DNA of 64,000 bases from Pempheris klunzingeri (taxonomy: Eukaryota > Chordata > Actinopteri > Acropomatiformes > Pempheridae), in contig NC_092014.1 in assembly GCF_042242105.1 (NCBI RefSeq), forward strand, positions 10,167,374 through 10,231,373. The letters are read 5' to 3'. The position numbers were made by a program, and so were the translations under genes. Positions 10,218-24,800 of this stretch are shown in pieces (positions within the stretch are counted from its first letter, which is position 1; each line of letters starts with the position of its first letter). Below the pieces are notes generated by a model that saw only the letters and a list, made by a program, of their open reading frames with translations, did no database searches and had not been told where the DNA came from.

Positions 10218-10427
10218 TCCAGCGCTGAGCTGTGCGGCAGCAGACCGAGCCAGGCTGCCTACGAAACCTCCAAGAAATTGATCTATCTAAAAAGCCCGTG
10301 CAGCGCGCAGGAGGCTGGTGCAGCAGGAGAAGGTCTGTGTGCAGGAAATCTGGTGTTGGACCTCCATATTTTGCAGGCCGATCCGATCCGATTCGTGCCT
10401 GGCAGGTTTAATTATAGCAACACTTGC

Positions 10428-10475
10428 ATGCGCGTCTTAGTTTCGCGCGGACGTCCAATAGTAGGCGATATTTGA
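10428..10475 (+). promoter_or_regulatory. Upstream ORF 2 in the tbc1d9 leader
   Basis: ATG 10428 to TGA 10473-10475, 15 codons. Together with the others it could lower translation of the main frame. Confidence 0.35.
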
Positions 10476-10562
10476 AGGGTTAGCTGGAGAATATCAGGCC
10501 TCTGTTTGTGTTTAATAATTAATTAATCCCGGCTGGACGCAATCACACATCGGACCAGTTTG

Positions 10563-10604
10563 ATGGTCGCCGTCGGCTGCCCAGTGTGTTCAATGTCCCC
10601 TTAA
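10563..10604 (+). promoter_or_regulatory. Upstream ORF 3 in the tbc1d9 leader
   Basis: ATG 10563 to TAA 10602-10604, 13 codons, ending only 15 nt before the main ATG at 10620. Such close spacing disfavours reinitiation. Confidence 0.35.
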
Positions 10605-10619
10605 GAAAACAGGAGAAAT

Positions 10620-12804
10620 ATGTGGGTCAGTCCCGAAGATGTGCTACTGGCGGGCGCATTATGGATCACCGAGAGAGCAAATCCATACTTCATCCTCCAG
10701 AAACGGAAGGGCCACGGGGATGGAGGCGGAGGGCTGGCGGGTGAGTCCTGTAATTGTTATGTCATGGATCTATAGCAAAAAAAAAAAAAAAAAGTAAATA
10801 TTATTATTATTTTGATTACGATTTTGTTGGTGATGAACAGGTGACAGCTGATTGAGTGACAGATCAGATCAGTACAGCCTATCAGGTGCAGTGTTTGTGT
10901 TGATGTTGCATATCAGGTAACACATGAGGGACAATGTGAGGAGGACCTCATGACCCATCAGCAGCCCCAGGTGGCCTTTCACCTGAATGCGATTTCTTTT
11001 ACTAATTGATTTATTCATTTTGATTGTCAGCCTGCTTTAAAGAAGGTTAAACCTTTGACCAGGTGTGCTGATATCAAACAAACCCGCTTTAGGGACAAAG
11101 TGCAGCACCTCTGCTGTCTGATCAGATAACTTCTCCAGACACTAGGTCACATCATTCACACTACAGTAAAAATGACTGAGCCTGCAGGGGAAATTAGCTC
11201 TCAGCCGTTGCAGCAATGCAAACAATAGCAGATGCCTCTCTGTGGCTGCTAATGGCTCAACAACAGTGAATCTATTTGACCACCAGCCAGAGAGATCTGT
11301 GGTCTGTTTGCTTGCTCATGCTGAATCATTCCCCTTCTTCCTTCTCTCACTCGAACTCCTCCCTCTCGCTTATTCCGTCCAAAATGGGTCAAGCAGCAGC
11401 AGCAGGAGGAGGAAGAGGAGGGGGAGGAGGGACAGGTTATGGGGGTGACAGTTTAAAAGCTGGCTGTCCTGTTTTCCCTTCAAATTTGAGATATTTGGTT
11501 CATTCCTTGACCTCAATTCAGCTGCTTGCAGTTTAGCATTTCCTCAAATTTAACAGAGGAGATGCTGTTGAACATGTGAGATAATTATACACACTTTGGT
11601 ACATGAAAACCCAGCATACTTTATACTGTGGTGGAATACTGGATTACCACATGCTGTAATTTAGGAACATGCAAGATCAGTATCAGTTTGAATAATGAAG
11701 GTCTTAATGTTAGTGTAGATTTTCACACCTCAAGATCAGGTCATAAAGCCGACTTCAAGGCCCTTATCATGTCGTATCAATTGATATAGCATATCTCCAT
11801 ATTCCAAAACAAATTTAGAATTAATTGTCACAAATTAGGAAGATATGGAGGGTTTTTTTCTATTTGATTAAAAGCTGAAGTGAAAGTGATGCCTCTGTCA
11901 CTGATTGATTAGTGTTGATCATCTCGGTTTCTGCTCCCTGCTGAGAGTTTCTCACTCTGTGTCAGTCAGTGTCACTGCTCCCTGAGATCTAACATCTGCC
12001 ACAGAGGACTAGTCTGACTCATTTTATGTAATAATATCGATCATTTATCGTGATAACCTGGAATAGTTCCCAACCTCTCTTTGCTCATGGCCCCATAACA
12101 CAAAGCAGTGGCTACTTGTGAGCTCTCAGTTCAGTCGAAGAGGGATTTTCCTTCTTTTTGAGTCATGATGAGGGACAAAACTGGAAAGTATTCAACAAGA
12201 AAAGAGAAAAATCAAAAGTAATTTTCTGTGACAAAATTTCGTTTTTTATTCCTTCACCACTGTAATTGTCTTGCAACCCCTTAGACTGATTCCGTGAACC
12301 CTTGTGGAGGTTCTAACTCTTAAGATGGGAACCACTGCTGCTGTAAATTATTCAAAAACCGAGTGGAGAAACCTTTTTATAGATAAGATGACATTTTATT
12401 TAGCTAATCCGGTTAATTAAATACATTAACGAGTAATGCACCTCACAGTAATTCAAAAGTCTTTTAAATCCAGTATCATTATAAAGCAATGGTGGTCAAA
12501 TTCACCCAGGGATATTAAAAGGCTTAAAATAAACATTAAGGCTTTGACAATACACTGGTTACAAATTTATAGTATAATATTTGTGATTTAATGTTAATAA
12601 TTTATAATAGGTCCTGCAGCCTCCTTTTCTCTGTCTCTGGTGAGATCTTACTGTGGCAACACAAAGTGTGCTAAGTGGTGCTAGGGGATGATGTCATTGT
12701 TATGTAAAACCATGAGCTTGCTGACTTGTGCTGTGTGCCAGTTGGCACTCAGCTCCCAGTGACCCTGGCACTGTTAACAGGCTCTTCTTCCAGGGAGAGC
12801 TGAA

Positions 12805-12853
<49 letters not shown>

Positions 12854-15800
12854 CAGAGCATTTTACAGAGCCGGGCACAAATCTGAATATTCAACTGAGC
12901 AGGGCTGGAGCTCTAGTGTCGGAGCTGGCAGAGGGCCAGCGAGGTTTAGTGTATTTGCCACCTTGTCAGCACATTAGCTGCATGAGCAGAGATGGACAGT
13001 TTCAGAATTGATGCAGTTCCCCACCAGAGAAAAAAAATCCTCGGGGGAAGGATAAAGGATCTGACATGCCTCTCCTTTGGGTTTTGAACACATCCAAGTT
13101 CCTCTGAATGGTCTCTAAATGTCCTACGTTTTACTCCAGTTCACCTCATTCATCTGAATAAAGGATTCATCTTTGAGGAGCATTTGGAACAATCCAATCT
13201 GTTGTAGTTTTCCTTTTGTAGGTTAATATCAGTGTTAACATATAAGTGCTCATTAATGATGTTCATACCACTTATGTTAATGTTAAGTTAACATACAGGT
13301 CCAGGAGTTTTGGATCCGTAGCTGAACTGCAGAGAAGTATTTTTACTTTTTATTCAGCATCATGAGCAGATGACGTGATACACAGTCCTGCTTATGGATT
13401 CACACCATCCCACTAATCAACTGGTGGTGGTGATGAATAGCGCAAGCTAGCAAACATGGATTTAAACAATTTAGGTTTCAAATGTTTAAGAAAAATCATC
13501 ATTTTATAAATGTTTTATGAGGAAGGAAATGCATTCAATACATTTGGAAATGAGGATTTAGGTAAGAAATGCTGAATTTGAACATATTTAGAAAGAACTT
13601 CATATGCAAAAGATTCATTGAAATCTAATCTGACTTAAACAAAGCAGCAGGTAGGTTAACAGTTAACAGTTATGTACGTGCTCAGTGTTTTAATTCAATT
13701 TGCCTGATGCGTTAAACCTGACCTATCAGTCGCTTACAGCCTTATCTAATAAACGAGTCGCACTACTTTACAGTGCAGTGTTTTGTCGCACAGCGCAGAC
13801 CGACAGCTGGAGGGACACATGAAAGAATGTCTCGCATCAAATTGTCCTTTATTGTCTATATGTGGCCATGAACACGCCGTCAGCATTCTCAGAGGAAGAA
13901 GCAAATGGAACAAGAAGAGAACAAAACTTGTGTTCATCATGCTGCAAATATACCCAGAATCAGCACATCGTGTCAGTTCTTATGCAACTTGGTGCTTAAA
14001 GCCTAAAATTACACAATAATTTGAGTCACAGCACAACATAATGTTTTGCAATGCTGCTGGTGATTACTGTATGTTTGACTGGCAGTGGGTCAGACAGTTA
14101 CATAGAACTTCATGACTTTAGGTTAAAGGATGTCGACGTGGTGGAGAACCTGTAAAATACATTTCATTGTATATGCTTAGGCTGTGCACATAACGGTGAT
14201 GATGATGATGATGATGATGATGATTCAGGCTTGTCTCAGGTTTCTGTTATCTGAAACAGTATTGATTGTAGGTCTGAGGGAGACTGTGGTAAATGGTAAA
14301 TGGATGTACTGTACTGCAATCACCCTCCCCTACCCCAAGCTGTTTTTTTCTGGCAGAAAGAGGATATAAACAAAAGAAAACACTGTTTTTCCCTGTGTGA
14401 CTCGTACGGTTTCTTGACAACCATTAAGGTTTCAGAAAAGGTGATTTGTTTTGCTCTAACAATAGAGAGCTCTGATTGTGTCCTTGTTTTGGACAAGAGA
14501 GGAACAAAGCATCACATGATTTTATAGCTCGTTCTGAAGGAGAGTGTTTCCCTCCACCCAGGAATAACAAAAATAGATCATGTACCATTACAGATGCGTG
14601 TTGTCTTTGTTTTCTAGGTCGTGCGCCCACTCATTAAGCACGTGGAGGGAAATTATCTGTGTAAAGGCAGAGGTGTGAGTTGGAACAAGCAGTCACATGG
14701 GCTTTGGTTTGATGAGTTAATGCTACAGAGACATGTGATGTTTGGGGTTACAGCATGTTCATAAACAACTAGACTCATGTTCAGTCTTCAATAGAAAACA
14801 GCTTTCTTCTCGTCTGTTTGAGGTTTCACTAATATCAGTCTTGCTGGTGGAGGGAGAGGGTGGATGTCAAATAGTCTTTTACACCTTCCACTGTCTCCTT
14901 TCTTGTGTCTTCCTGTGCTAAACCACAAGTCACACGCCGCAGGTCAACCATCCTTTACATTACAGTAATTACAGTCCAAATATGCTGCATTTCTTCAAAC
15001 AGTAGATACTCAGTCACATTCCCTGTAACATTTTGATATTTTACTTAAACAATTTTGTGAGGAAATGCTAACTGGGTAACATATTACTGCGGTCAATGTG
15101 TGAGCCACTGTTGGACTTTTCAGTCCTGACTGTTTTTAGCCTTAGTGATTTTTTGATGTCAGAGAGGAAGTCACCTTCACACTCACAGCAGTCACGTGTT
15201 TGTCACAAAGGGACTAAGCCAAAGCGTCAGGCTGCAGTATTTCATATAGTTTCAGTGTGATTAAGACTCCATTCATCTGTTAGCCAAGCTTCTGTGTTAT
15301 TGACCTCTTCAGCCTCAGCGTCTCTCATGAGGGGAATCAATACCATTTGGCATGGCAATGATCAGTTTTAGAGACATCGTGGCCTACCAGCTTTTTCTTG
15401 TAGCCTAAGTTGCATTATTGTTGCTTTTCTTGAGCGGTCATGGATAAAATGGCAAAAGGGACTGATTAGGTGGAATGTAAAGAGGAAAATGGAAGACATG
15501 AGGAGAATAGAGCAATAAACAACTGCATGGGATGGGAGGTCAGTGGGCTGAAACCACACAGATGTACTTGTTTGTCTTATGTCTGTCTGTCTTTATGACT
15601 TGTTTTTCTCTAAAAATAAGAAGGCATTTCAGCTTCTCCTCGCTTGTCTGCTTTCTGTCTCTCTCTCTCTCCCCTCTTCCCCCCCCCCCATTTTCTCTCT
15701 GTGTGACTCATTCTGTGTTTGCCTGATATGCTGCTGAACAAAAATAACCTGTCTCTCATGGCAGTTGAACATATACCTACCTCAGCCAACCTGGAAAATG

Positions 15801-18800
15801 GTATCAAACAGCGTAAAGGTAACTGCAGGTTTCTGAATAGCAAGTGAATTGGAACACGAATTGGGAAGATTTTAAGTTGTAACTGCTCTCAGATCAGTCA
15901 TAAGCCATTATAAAGGGCAGCTTTTTAGGTTTCTAGGTTGTGAAAATCTCTTGAGCTGGTGAGTCACTAACAGTCATGTACCCTGTGGCGTTTTCTTATA
16001 ACAAAGTTTGTGTTTTAGATTTTGTGTTTCTCATCAAAAGCACAGTGTGAATCCTAACGACTTTAAAAAAAAAAAAAAAAAGTACGTTGAATGCATTAAC
16101 TTCCTTATAAAAGATGAACAAAGTTTTCAGAGTGTAGGATTTTGGGCACACTTTGTTTTCTTTGTTAGTAGTCTTCTTTCCCGCCTTTGCTTTCTGCGCC
16201 TCTTGGCATGTTACTGCCGCCTGTAGATGAGTGGAAAAATCTGAAATCATCAGCAGGAATATGTATAATGTCACCCACATGCTCGTGCACATGTGAAACT
16301 GCAGCAGTAATTTACAAAACAGTAATAATTTCCTGTGCGGAGAAACACTTTGCATCTGTTAAACCTTTTTAGATGCATCACTGCGCTTCAGGGTTTCATG
16401 ACATTAACACATTTATCCTTTTCATTAGGTAACTTATCTTTTCTCACCCTCTCGGCCTGTCACTTAGTCTCACACCTGAGGTTATCTGCCATCATGTATC
16501 ACCTTCAAATAACAAAATCACATTAGTTATCATATCCACAAATACAACATTATCATAATAATCTAACTCCGAGTCATAAATATGCAGATCGCTGATCTAA
16601 CGTGTCTTACAAGTCTAAGAAACAAACAAAAGCCTTAATGTCAAGCCACAGGATGTTTCTTGTATAGCCAAATCTTAAACCTTAAATCTTAAAGACCTCA
16701 TGAGCTTCCCCCTCACTCAAGCATAACAAAATGGACTTAAAGTCTTAAAACACTAAATTTGTCAGGCAATTCGCATGGAGATTTATGGTTGTCACATTTC
16801 TGTGAGGGCTTTTGTTTCACAGCTGAACATATTCATAGGGGGAATGTTTTATTTAGCCTTTAGAAAGAATCTGAAACTAGGGAGTGTTTTGTATGAAGTA
16901 TTTGTTTCTCAAGAGTATTTTGGGTTCTTACAGGTTTGCTGGTTGGGACTCTGGATGTCGTCTTGGACTCGAGCGCTCGGATGGCCCCGTATAGGATCCT
17001 GTACCAGACCCCTGACTCTTTAGTTTACTGGACCATTGCTCATGGTAAGTGCACTTTAACACTGGAAAAACTGTGGGGAAATGTATGTAGCTGGAGGAGA
17101 ACAAGTCCCTAACCTCAGGCCTACTTTAAGAATTCAGTTTGTTGATTTACACCACTTTGGGTGCTTCTATCTGCACATTTTAGGGTTGTACCAGTTAGAC
17201 CCCTCTGTGTTTTTACGCCCTGCTCTCCCCCCAGCCACCACACAACACATGATGTTTCTTTTAGCTGCTGAATGCCAAGCATTACGCCATGCCCCAGTGG
17301 TTTCAAAGGGCTGGATTACAGGAACGTGTGCACAAATCGATTCTCGAGTTTCATTATGACTTTATTTCTGTTCATAATAATATGATTTGCATGTTCTGTC
17401 TATGCAAACCTTTACTTGATATCTTCCGATTTTGCCGTTAAGAGTGAATCATGCAAAGTAGCAGCCACACTCCATACTGATTAGCAGCTTTTCTACTGTA
17501 TCTTAGAGTATTAACTTATCCTAGCTATGTGTTAGCAAAAGCTTAAACTCTCCAACACAAAACCAGGGCTGCAAACAATGTTTTAAATCAATCTGTTTAC
17601 TGATTATAATCTTGATGAATCAATCATGTAGTCTACAAATGTAAGAATAGTGGACAGCCCAAAGTTACAAACTCAAGCTGCTTCTTTCTCAGAAAAATCC
17701 AAAACCCATAAGATGTTCAGTTTACTATCAGGAAAGACAAAGAAAATCAGGAAAGTATCCATTTTCTTTTACTCATTCTGTGTTGGAATTTTAGCTTTAA
17801 AATGATCATGATCAATGAATCATTATTTGATTATGATAACTGATGATTGACTAATTGGTAAATCATTTCTGCTCTGCATAAAATTATGAATTCATTTGTA
17901 CACAGATGGTACATCAGTACAGTGTACTTTGGCATGTGTTCCGTGCGCTTCCATTACATTATTATTATTTTTTTTGTATATATGTGGGAGTTCAGGAAGA
18001 ATAAAATGCAACCCACAAATGTTGGGATTGTTTAGAAATAAGCCAGGATACTGATGCTTGATAAAATTATGATATTAAGATCAATCTGTTGTAATATGCT
18101 GTAGTTTCAAATTCTTTGAGGATGCGACACTACTGACACACTGGAAAAGATAAGCAACTGTTTAACTCTGCAGTTTCTTACCAAATTTGTTTACGAAATG
18201 AGTTCCACTATATTTGTGCTCCCTATGTGAAATGGAGGCTAGCTTGGCTTTGAAATGGCAATTGATCCCCCACTCCCTCATCCCTCTCCACCCCTCCCAG
18301 TCCTTAACTCCTCAGTCCAGAGATAGCAGGAGTGGAGCAGTCTGGCAGACATGGCTAATTCAGTGAATGTGCACTCACTGAGGGGCTCTCTGCAGCAGCG
18401 TTGAGGGATAATGGCCCACACTGGCAGCCATTACTGAAATCAATTTCTCCTGCGGCCAAAAAAGATCTGTTTTAACTTTGCTGATCACCGATTACAGTGA
18501 CAAAATGGTCATGGTCCAAAGTGTTGATGTTAAACAGAGAATGGATGGTGTGCATATCGTGTTATTCTTCACGTGACTTGCACGGATGCTTTTGACAGAT
18601 TTAGCCTGTTGTCAAATTTAAAGAAGATCTCCCACCTTGCTGAATACAAAAGATGATTTACTATTAGTGGTACTGTTAGTATTTTAGTATGATTTTTTTC
18701 CCCCATAAATTCACATGTAGCCTTGTACTAGATCATCACTTTAATGCCAGTTAGTTTTGAAACATTACGCCATCATGCTCCCGCTGTGAACCCAGCTGCT

Positions 18801-21800
18801 GAGTGCTCTGAACTTTCCCTCCTCACTCCTCTGCAGGAACCTCCCGTAAGGAGATCACAGAGCACTGGGAGTGGCTGGAGCACAACCTGCTGCAGACTCT
18901 CTCCATCTTTGAGAACGAGAATGACATTACCACTTTTGTGAAAGGAAAGGTCCAGGTAAGGACTTAATTCATTCATCATTCATTATTGATTACATTGTTG
19001 TGGAATTTGTTTGTCATACAGTGATAGCTCCCCTGTAAATTTGATTTAACAGAGGGACTTTTTGATCTTTGACCACCACAGAGCTGTATGACCTGTATGA
19101 TAAAGAGGCAATTTATCTCCAGACTGAAGCAGTCGGAGCAGCACTGAGTGACACTGTCACTGGTACTGCCTTAGGGGATAAACTACTGACACATATAGAT
19201 CAATATGCAGTAGATGAAGAAAAAGTATTTTCTAAGAGCTTGCTAAATCTCCTACAGAACCAGTAGAATACAATTCATGAATTATATAAATTTCAAGATA
19301 GTAACAATTATTATAACTAAAAAGTTATAGACCAAAAAAGTCTGACGTTAAGATTTCTTATAATGCTCATAATGTAATATGATACTAAAAATGTACATTG
19401 GGGAATTTATTCAAATACTTCCTTTATAGAACTTTGAAAAGGGAATAAAAGACAGACAGAAAAGAGTTTGGAATAAATACTTTGTGCTATTCAACACATT
19501 AATGTCCATTTTAAAGAAAGAGATATTATCAAACTTTCTGTTTCAAGTAGTGTACTTTAGCTGTTTGAGTTTAAGGTGTGTCACAGCTTCCAGCCAACGT
19601 TCATGAAATGGTGGTGCAGTCTTTTTCAATTTTAAAGGGAATCAGTCGTCACATATACAGCTTGGAGAAGGATGCAGCTGTAGTTACATTACAAGGGTAT
19701 TAAAAAAAAACTCACAAAAATCTCCCAGCTGCTCATACTTTAAACAATTCTCATCTAGTCCTGAAAAGTTTTATACTTTTACTGCAAGTAAGATAGACCT
19801 CTGAAGTACTCCAAACAATATTAGCCCACGTTCGCCGCGTATAACAAAGTCGAAGAATAAACATCAATTACATAAACTGCTGCTGCTGCTCACTTTACAA
19901 TCCCGTCTTTTAATGTCTCAGCTCATTACCTTGTTCTGTTTTTCTCCATCTCGCCTCAGGGCATCATTGCAGAGTACAACAAGAACCATGAATGCAAAGA
20001 GGACGACGACACAGATAAGTTCAAGGAGGCCAGCGCCAAGTTTCGGAAGCTGTTCGGTATGCCGGACGAGGAGAAGCTGGTCAACTATTACTCCTGCAGC
20101 TACTGGAAGGGCAAAGTGCCACGACAAGGATGGCTCTACCTCAGCATCAACCACCTCTGCTTCTACTCCTACTTACTGGGAAAAGAAGGTTGGATATAGA
20201 CTAATGTCATAATTTGAGCACACGCAGCCATTTACTATTTAGATAAGACAATAACTGTACTGCAACAGGATATTTCAATGACATATGTATTGTTTTAGAC
20301 CTTAGAGGCACATATATGTGGTCCATTTTTCCCCCAGTATTTTGCATATTGCTCATATCGTAGTCTTAAGGTAAAGTTGAGGTCCTGCGTACATTTTATT
20401 TATCCCTTTCTTCTTGTAACTTTCAGCCAAACTGGTGGTGCGTTGGGCAGACATCACCCAGCTGGAGAAGAGCGCCACCCTCCTGCTACCCGACGTGATC
20501 AAGGTGAGCACCCGCAACAATGAGCATGTTTTCTCCGTCTTCCTGAACATCAACGAGACCTTTAAGCTGGCAGAGCAGCTGGCCAACATCGCCATGCGGC
20601 AGCTCCTGGACAACAAAGGCTTCGAGCAAGATCGCTCGCTGCCCAAGCTCAAGAAGAAGTCGCCCAAGAAGGTGTCGGCACTCAAGAGGTGAGTGCCTCG
20701 GAGCGGGAACGCTTGTGCTCATCAATAATAAATGCTGCTTAAGCACGTTTATGACATGCAGACGACTGAATGTGCGTTAATGTGTCGTGGTTGGTGGTGT
20801 TTAACTGCAAAAACACAAAAGATGTGCTATATAATACAAGGACATTGTGCTTTTGAACTCTAGCAGATCTCTTTAAGAACCCCTTAAGAACAGCCTCAAG
20901 ATCCAAATTATGTTTGGTCAATACATTTTACATAAGCATGATTTGGTTTCACTGCAGTATTTCATTATATTTGTCTAAACAGGGTTGTATGAAGGTTGCT
21001 CTTACATAACTGTATGAATCTACACAGACAATGAAGTGTCTGTGTATAGTCATTCCTCCATTTTGTTATATATCTACTGTACTGCAATTAAATTTAAATT
21101 AAAGGTTAGACTATTTTTCATGAGAGGAAGTAACATATCTTTTAGCCTTTAAGCGCTAAAATTACATTAATGCATTGATGTCACTGACTCAAACCAAGAT
21201 ATTGAATTATATATTTACATCTAATCAATCTAATATGGCTCCGCATGTTCCATCTTTCAGGGATTTGGATGCTAGAGCTAAGAGTGAGCGTTACCGAGCG
21301 CTCTTCCGTCTGCCTAAAGATGAAAAACTGGACGGACACACAGACTGCACCCTGTGGACCCCCTTTAACAAGATGCACATCCTGGGACAGATGTTTGTTT
21401 CTACCAACTACATCTGCTTCACCAGCAAGGAAGAAACACTGTGTAGCCTCATCATCCCGCTACGAGAGGTGAGCTGCTCTGTCTCAATGTCTGTTTATTA
21501 ACAGCCTGCAAGACGGGAGGAATAAGAGTTTAAAATAACTGGAGAGAATTGAGTTGTCTTTTTCAGCACCTCAATCAAAACGGCAGTTTCAGTGTCTGAC
21601 AGGGGGTTGGCACTGTCCATCTGCTCACAGTGTACAAAGCACAGCTGTCATGCTGAATCACATTCATTTTGTTCAGAGACAGCTCAGGCTGCAGCGACTC
21701 CTAAATGCATTACAGAGTTTACGTGTAAAGTCCTTACTAAGTTCTTAGATACTGCTACACACTCGGTTACTAAAATGTACTGAATGTCTTAGCTGGTAAA

Positions 21801-24800
21801 GATTTTAGTAATGTGTAAATAGGTTGCTAGGAAACATCCACAGCACCATCCAATCAAAAGCCATCAATCATGTAAACAGGAAGTCAGAGCAGCCTCAGCC
21901 TATCTTCAAAAAATAAGTTTATGTGAACAAAAGATTAAATAAACTTTAATATTGATAAAGCTTGACTTGAATTTATACATGCATACATGGAGAAACGGAG
22001 TTAGTAGTAGTCAAGCAAACCTAACTGATAATATTTAGTCTTATAGGGAGAAGAAGCTAACGTTAGCTTAGTTAGCAAGCTTAGTTAGCTAAGTTTCAAT
22101 TACACCTGGCAGTTACTGGGTGCAAGTATTTAGTAACCGCTAATCTCTTTGTAAGAACCACTTTGTGTACCTCAGTCCATTTGAATTTAGTGAATCTCCA
22201 CTAAAGTTAGAAAGCGTGAATGTAGCCTACTTGATAAGTAGGCTAAAGTTAAAACCTGTTTGATTGATGGTTTGTGTTAACTGAGGTGGTGGATGTCGTT
22301 CTTCAGGTGACCATTGTGGAGAAGGCAGACAGCTCTAACGTGTTGCCCAGCCCGCTCTCCATCAGCACCAAGAATCGAATGACTTTCCTGTTTGCTAACC
22401 TGAAGGACAGAGACTTCCTTGTCCAGAGGATTTCTGACTTCCTGCAGCAGACGACCTCCAAGATCTACCTAGAGAGGGAACTTACCGGCAGCTTAAACAG
22501 CTCTGACGACGAGGTAAAGAAATGGGTTTGGAATGTGTAAATACAAAATCAAGAAAATAACACTAATAGTTCTAAATCGTGGTAGTGATGGCGTCCATGT
22601 AAAATCTCCAAAGCTTAAATATAATATGTTTGCTCCTCCAGGTTTACTCCCAGCACGGGTCCCTGCTCTCCAGCAGCCCACAGCACAGTCTTGGCTCAGA
22701 AAGCGAGCGCACGTTCAACCTGAACGACAGCAGCGTGCCCACGGCCACACAAGCCCTCATGACCATGTACCGCCGCCGCTCACCTGAGGAGTTCAATCCC
22801 AAGCTGGTGGGTTAAATGCTCCTTTTGTTGAGTCAAGCATGGCAGGGCGTGTAGTGACACCTTGTCTAATAATGCTCTGATTCGTTCTGCTCACAAAGTT
22901 ATCACATTTTTTTGCTTGCCTTTCCATTATTGCCATTTTCACACCTTTCCACTGCATCGAAATGAATCTGCATGGAGAATTGATGGTGACGGCAACCTAG
23001 GGAGATTATTTTTCCATCAAGACTGTGTGTAAATAAAGTCAGACCTGCGCAAGGAATCAATTTGCTTAAACCAAAGTGTTTTCATCCAAACTGATGGTGT
23101 GGAAAAGTTAAAGCAGGATTCTGGCAGAAAACAGGTTACAGTAATTGCGCTTGAGCTACTGCCTCTCATCAAACCGTCTTCCCTCCCTGCTCAGGCGAAG
23201 GAGTTCCTGAAGGAGCAGGCGTGGAAGAACCACTTTGCAGAGTATGGACAGGGAGTGTGTATGTACCGCACCGAGAAGACGAAGGAGCTGGTCCTCAAGG
23301 GGATTCCTGAGAGCATGAGAGGAGAGCTCTGGCTGCTCTTCTCTGGTGAGCAAATGTGCAACACGGGGCACGAAACAATGCCACAAATGATTCAGTCATA
23401 CTCGGTACATAATAAGAACACACCCTGCATGCTCGGTGCTACGTGCTCACACTCGATCAGAAGACCACATGATACATACTTTATGCAGGTGTCATTTATC
23501 CACAAACATCAACTTGAGAAATACACCATGTTAGAACAAGATCAAAATTTTAGTTGCCAAAGTGAGAAATTATTTTAGTTTCTCTCAGACTGTGCCTTAT
23601 TTTCCTGACGTAAAAAAAAAAAAAAAACATTTGTGTGAAATGGCTCATACAAAAGCATACACTATTATCCAAGACTTTGTAAACATTAGCTGAATGGACT
23701 GTTTCCATTACACCCAGACTATACAAGGAAGCGTGTAGCCTGTGACTGTCATTCCTTATTTGCATGCTGCATACAGGCGTGCACAAGCCCCAGACTTTCT
23801 TGTTTACAGGCTCAGTCATGTGTGATGCAGCAGCTTGTGCTCAGCAGCCCTGAGCAGAGCTTGGTTACAAACCGCCTCTCCCGCTTTCTCACCAGCAACA
23901 TGGTTTCTGTTATACCTGTATAGAGTTCACCTGAGTCACACACACGTACCTGCCCCTTCTGAAATGAGTCCTCCTTTTAACTTGATATCGACCATACTTA
24001 TTTGAAACACTCAGTTGTTGCCTAATTGGTGTCTGTTTTTCGATCAAAGGGTGTAAAAACCATTTGGGCAGGATTAATAAGCACATTTACAGAGGCATGT
24101 GGATAACTAAACCATTGGTGTTGCAGCAAAGCTTATTACTGTGTATGTTTACTTATTCATATTCACTCATTTTACGTTTTCACAATCTCAGAATAAAAAA
24201 TGAATGACTTCCATGCTCTCTTGAAATTAGAAGATGCTCTGCTAAATACAGAAATACTAAAATAAGAAGACCTTGATGTGACAACGAGGTTTGTAAAGAG
24301 TCAGCTATTTCTTGTCAGGCTGCTGACAATGTGCAGCGTGTGATGTGCACTTTGATAAGTAACTGAAATACATAATGAAACAAAAATGAAACTAAATGTA
24401 GGTTATGTTAGAAAATGTGTGTCTCCCTAACATAGAATTGGTTAAAGCTTTTATGTTTACATGAATAGTTATGTAGTACACCGTGCTGTAAAAACATAGA
24501 TATCTAAAAAAATGTAAAAATAATTTCCACCGGGAATAATGTAGATTTCTAGCAACAAGTGAAAGAAATCTGGAAAAAAACAACCAAATAATACAATATT
24601 ATATTTTTTACAATATTTGTTCCTAACATCTTGCTCCTTTGCACTCAAAGAAGCTACTGTGTCACATCCCAGTAGAGATGCTATGATGGGTATGTAGCTT
24701 GGTGAAATATAATATTTAGTACCTTTTTTTTTTTTTTTTTAGTTTTTCATGCTTGTGTATAGTTCATATCCATTATTCATACAGTGTTCTAGTTTTTTTT

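Noticed and set aside
12700-12894. Minus-strand frame with a poly-alanine run
   Set aside because: This is a translation of the intronic (CAG)15 repeat with no gene context.
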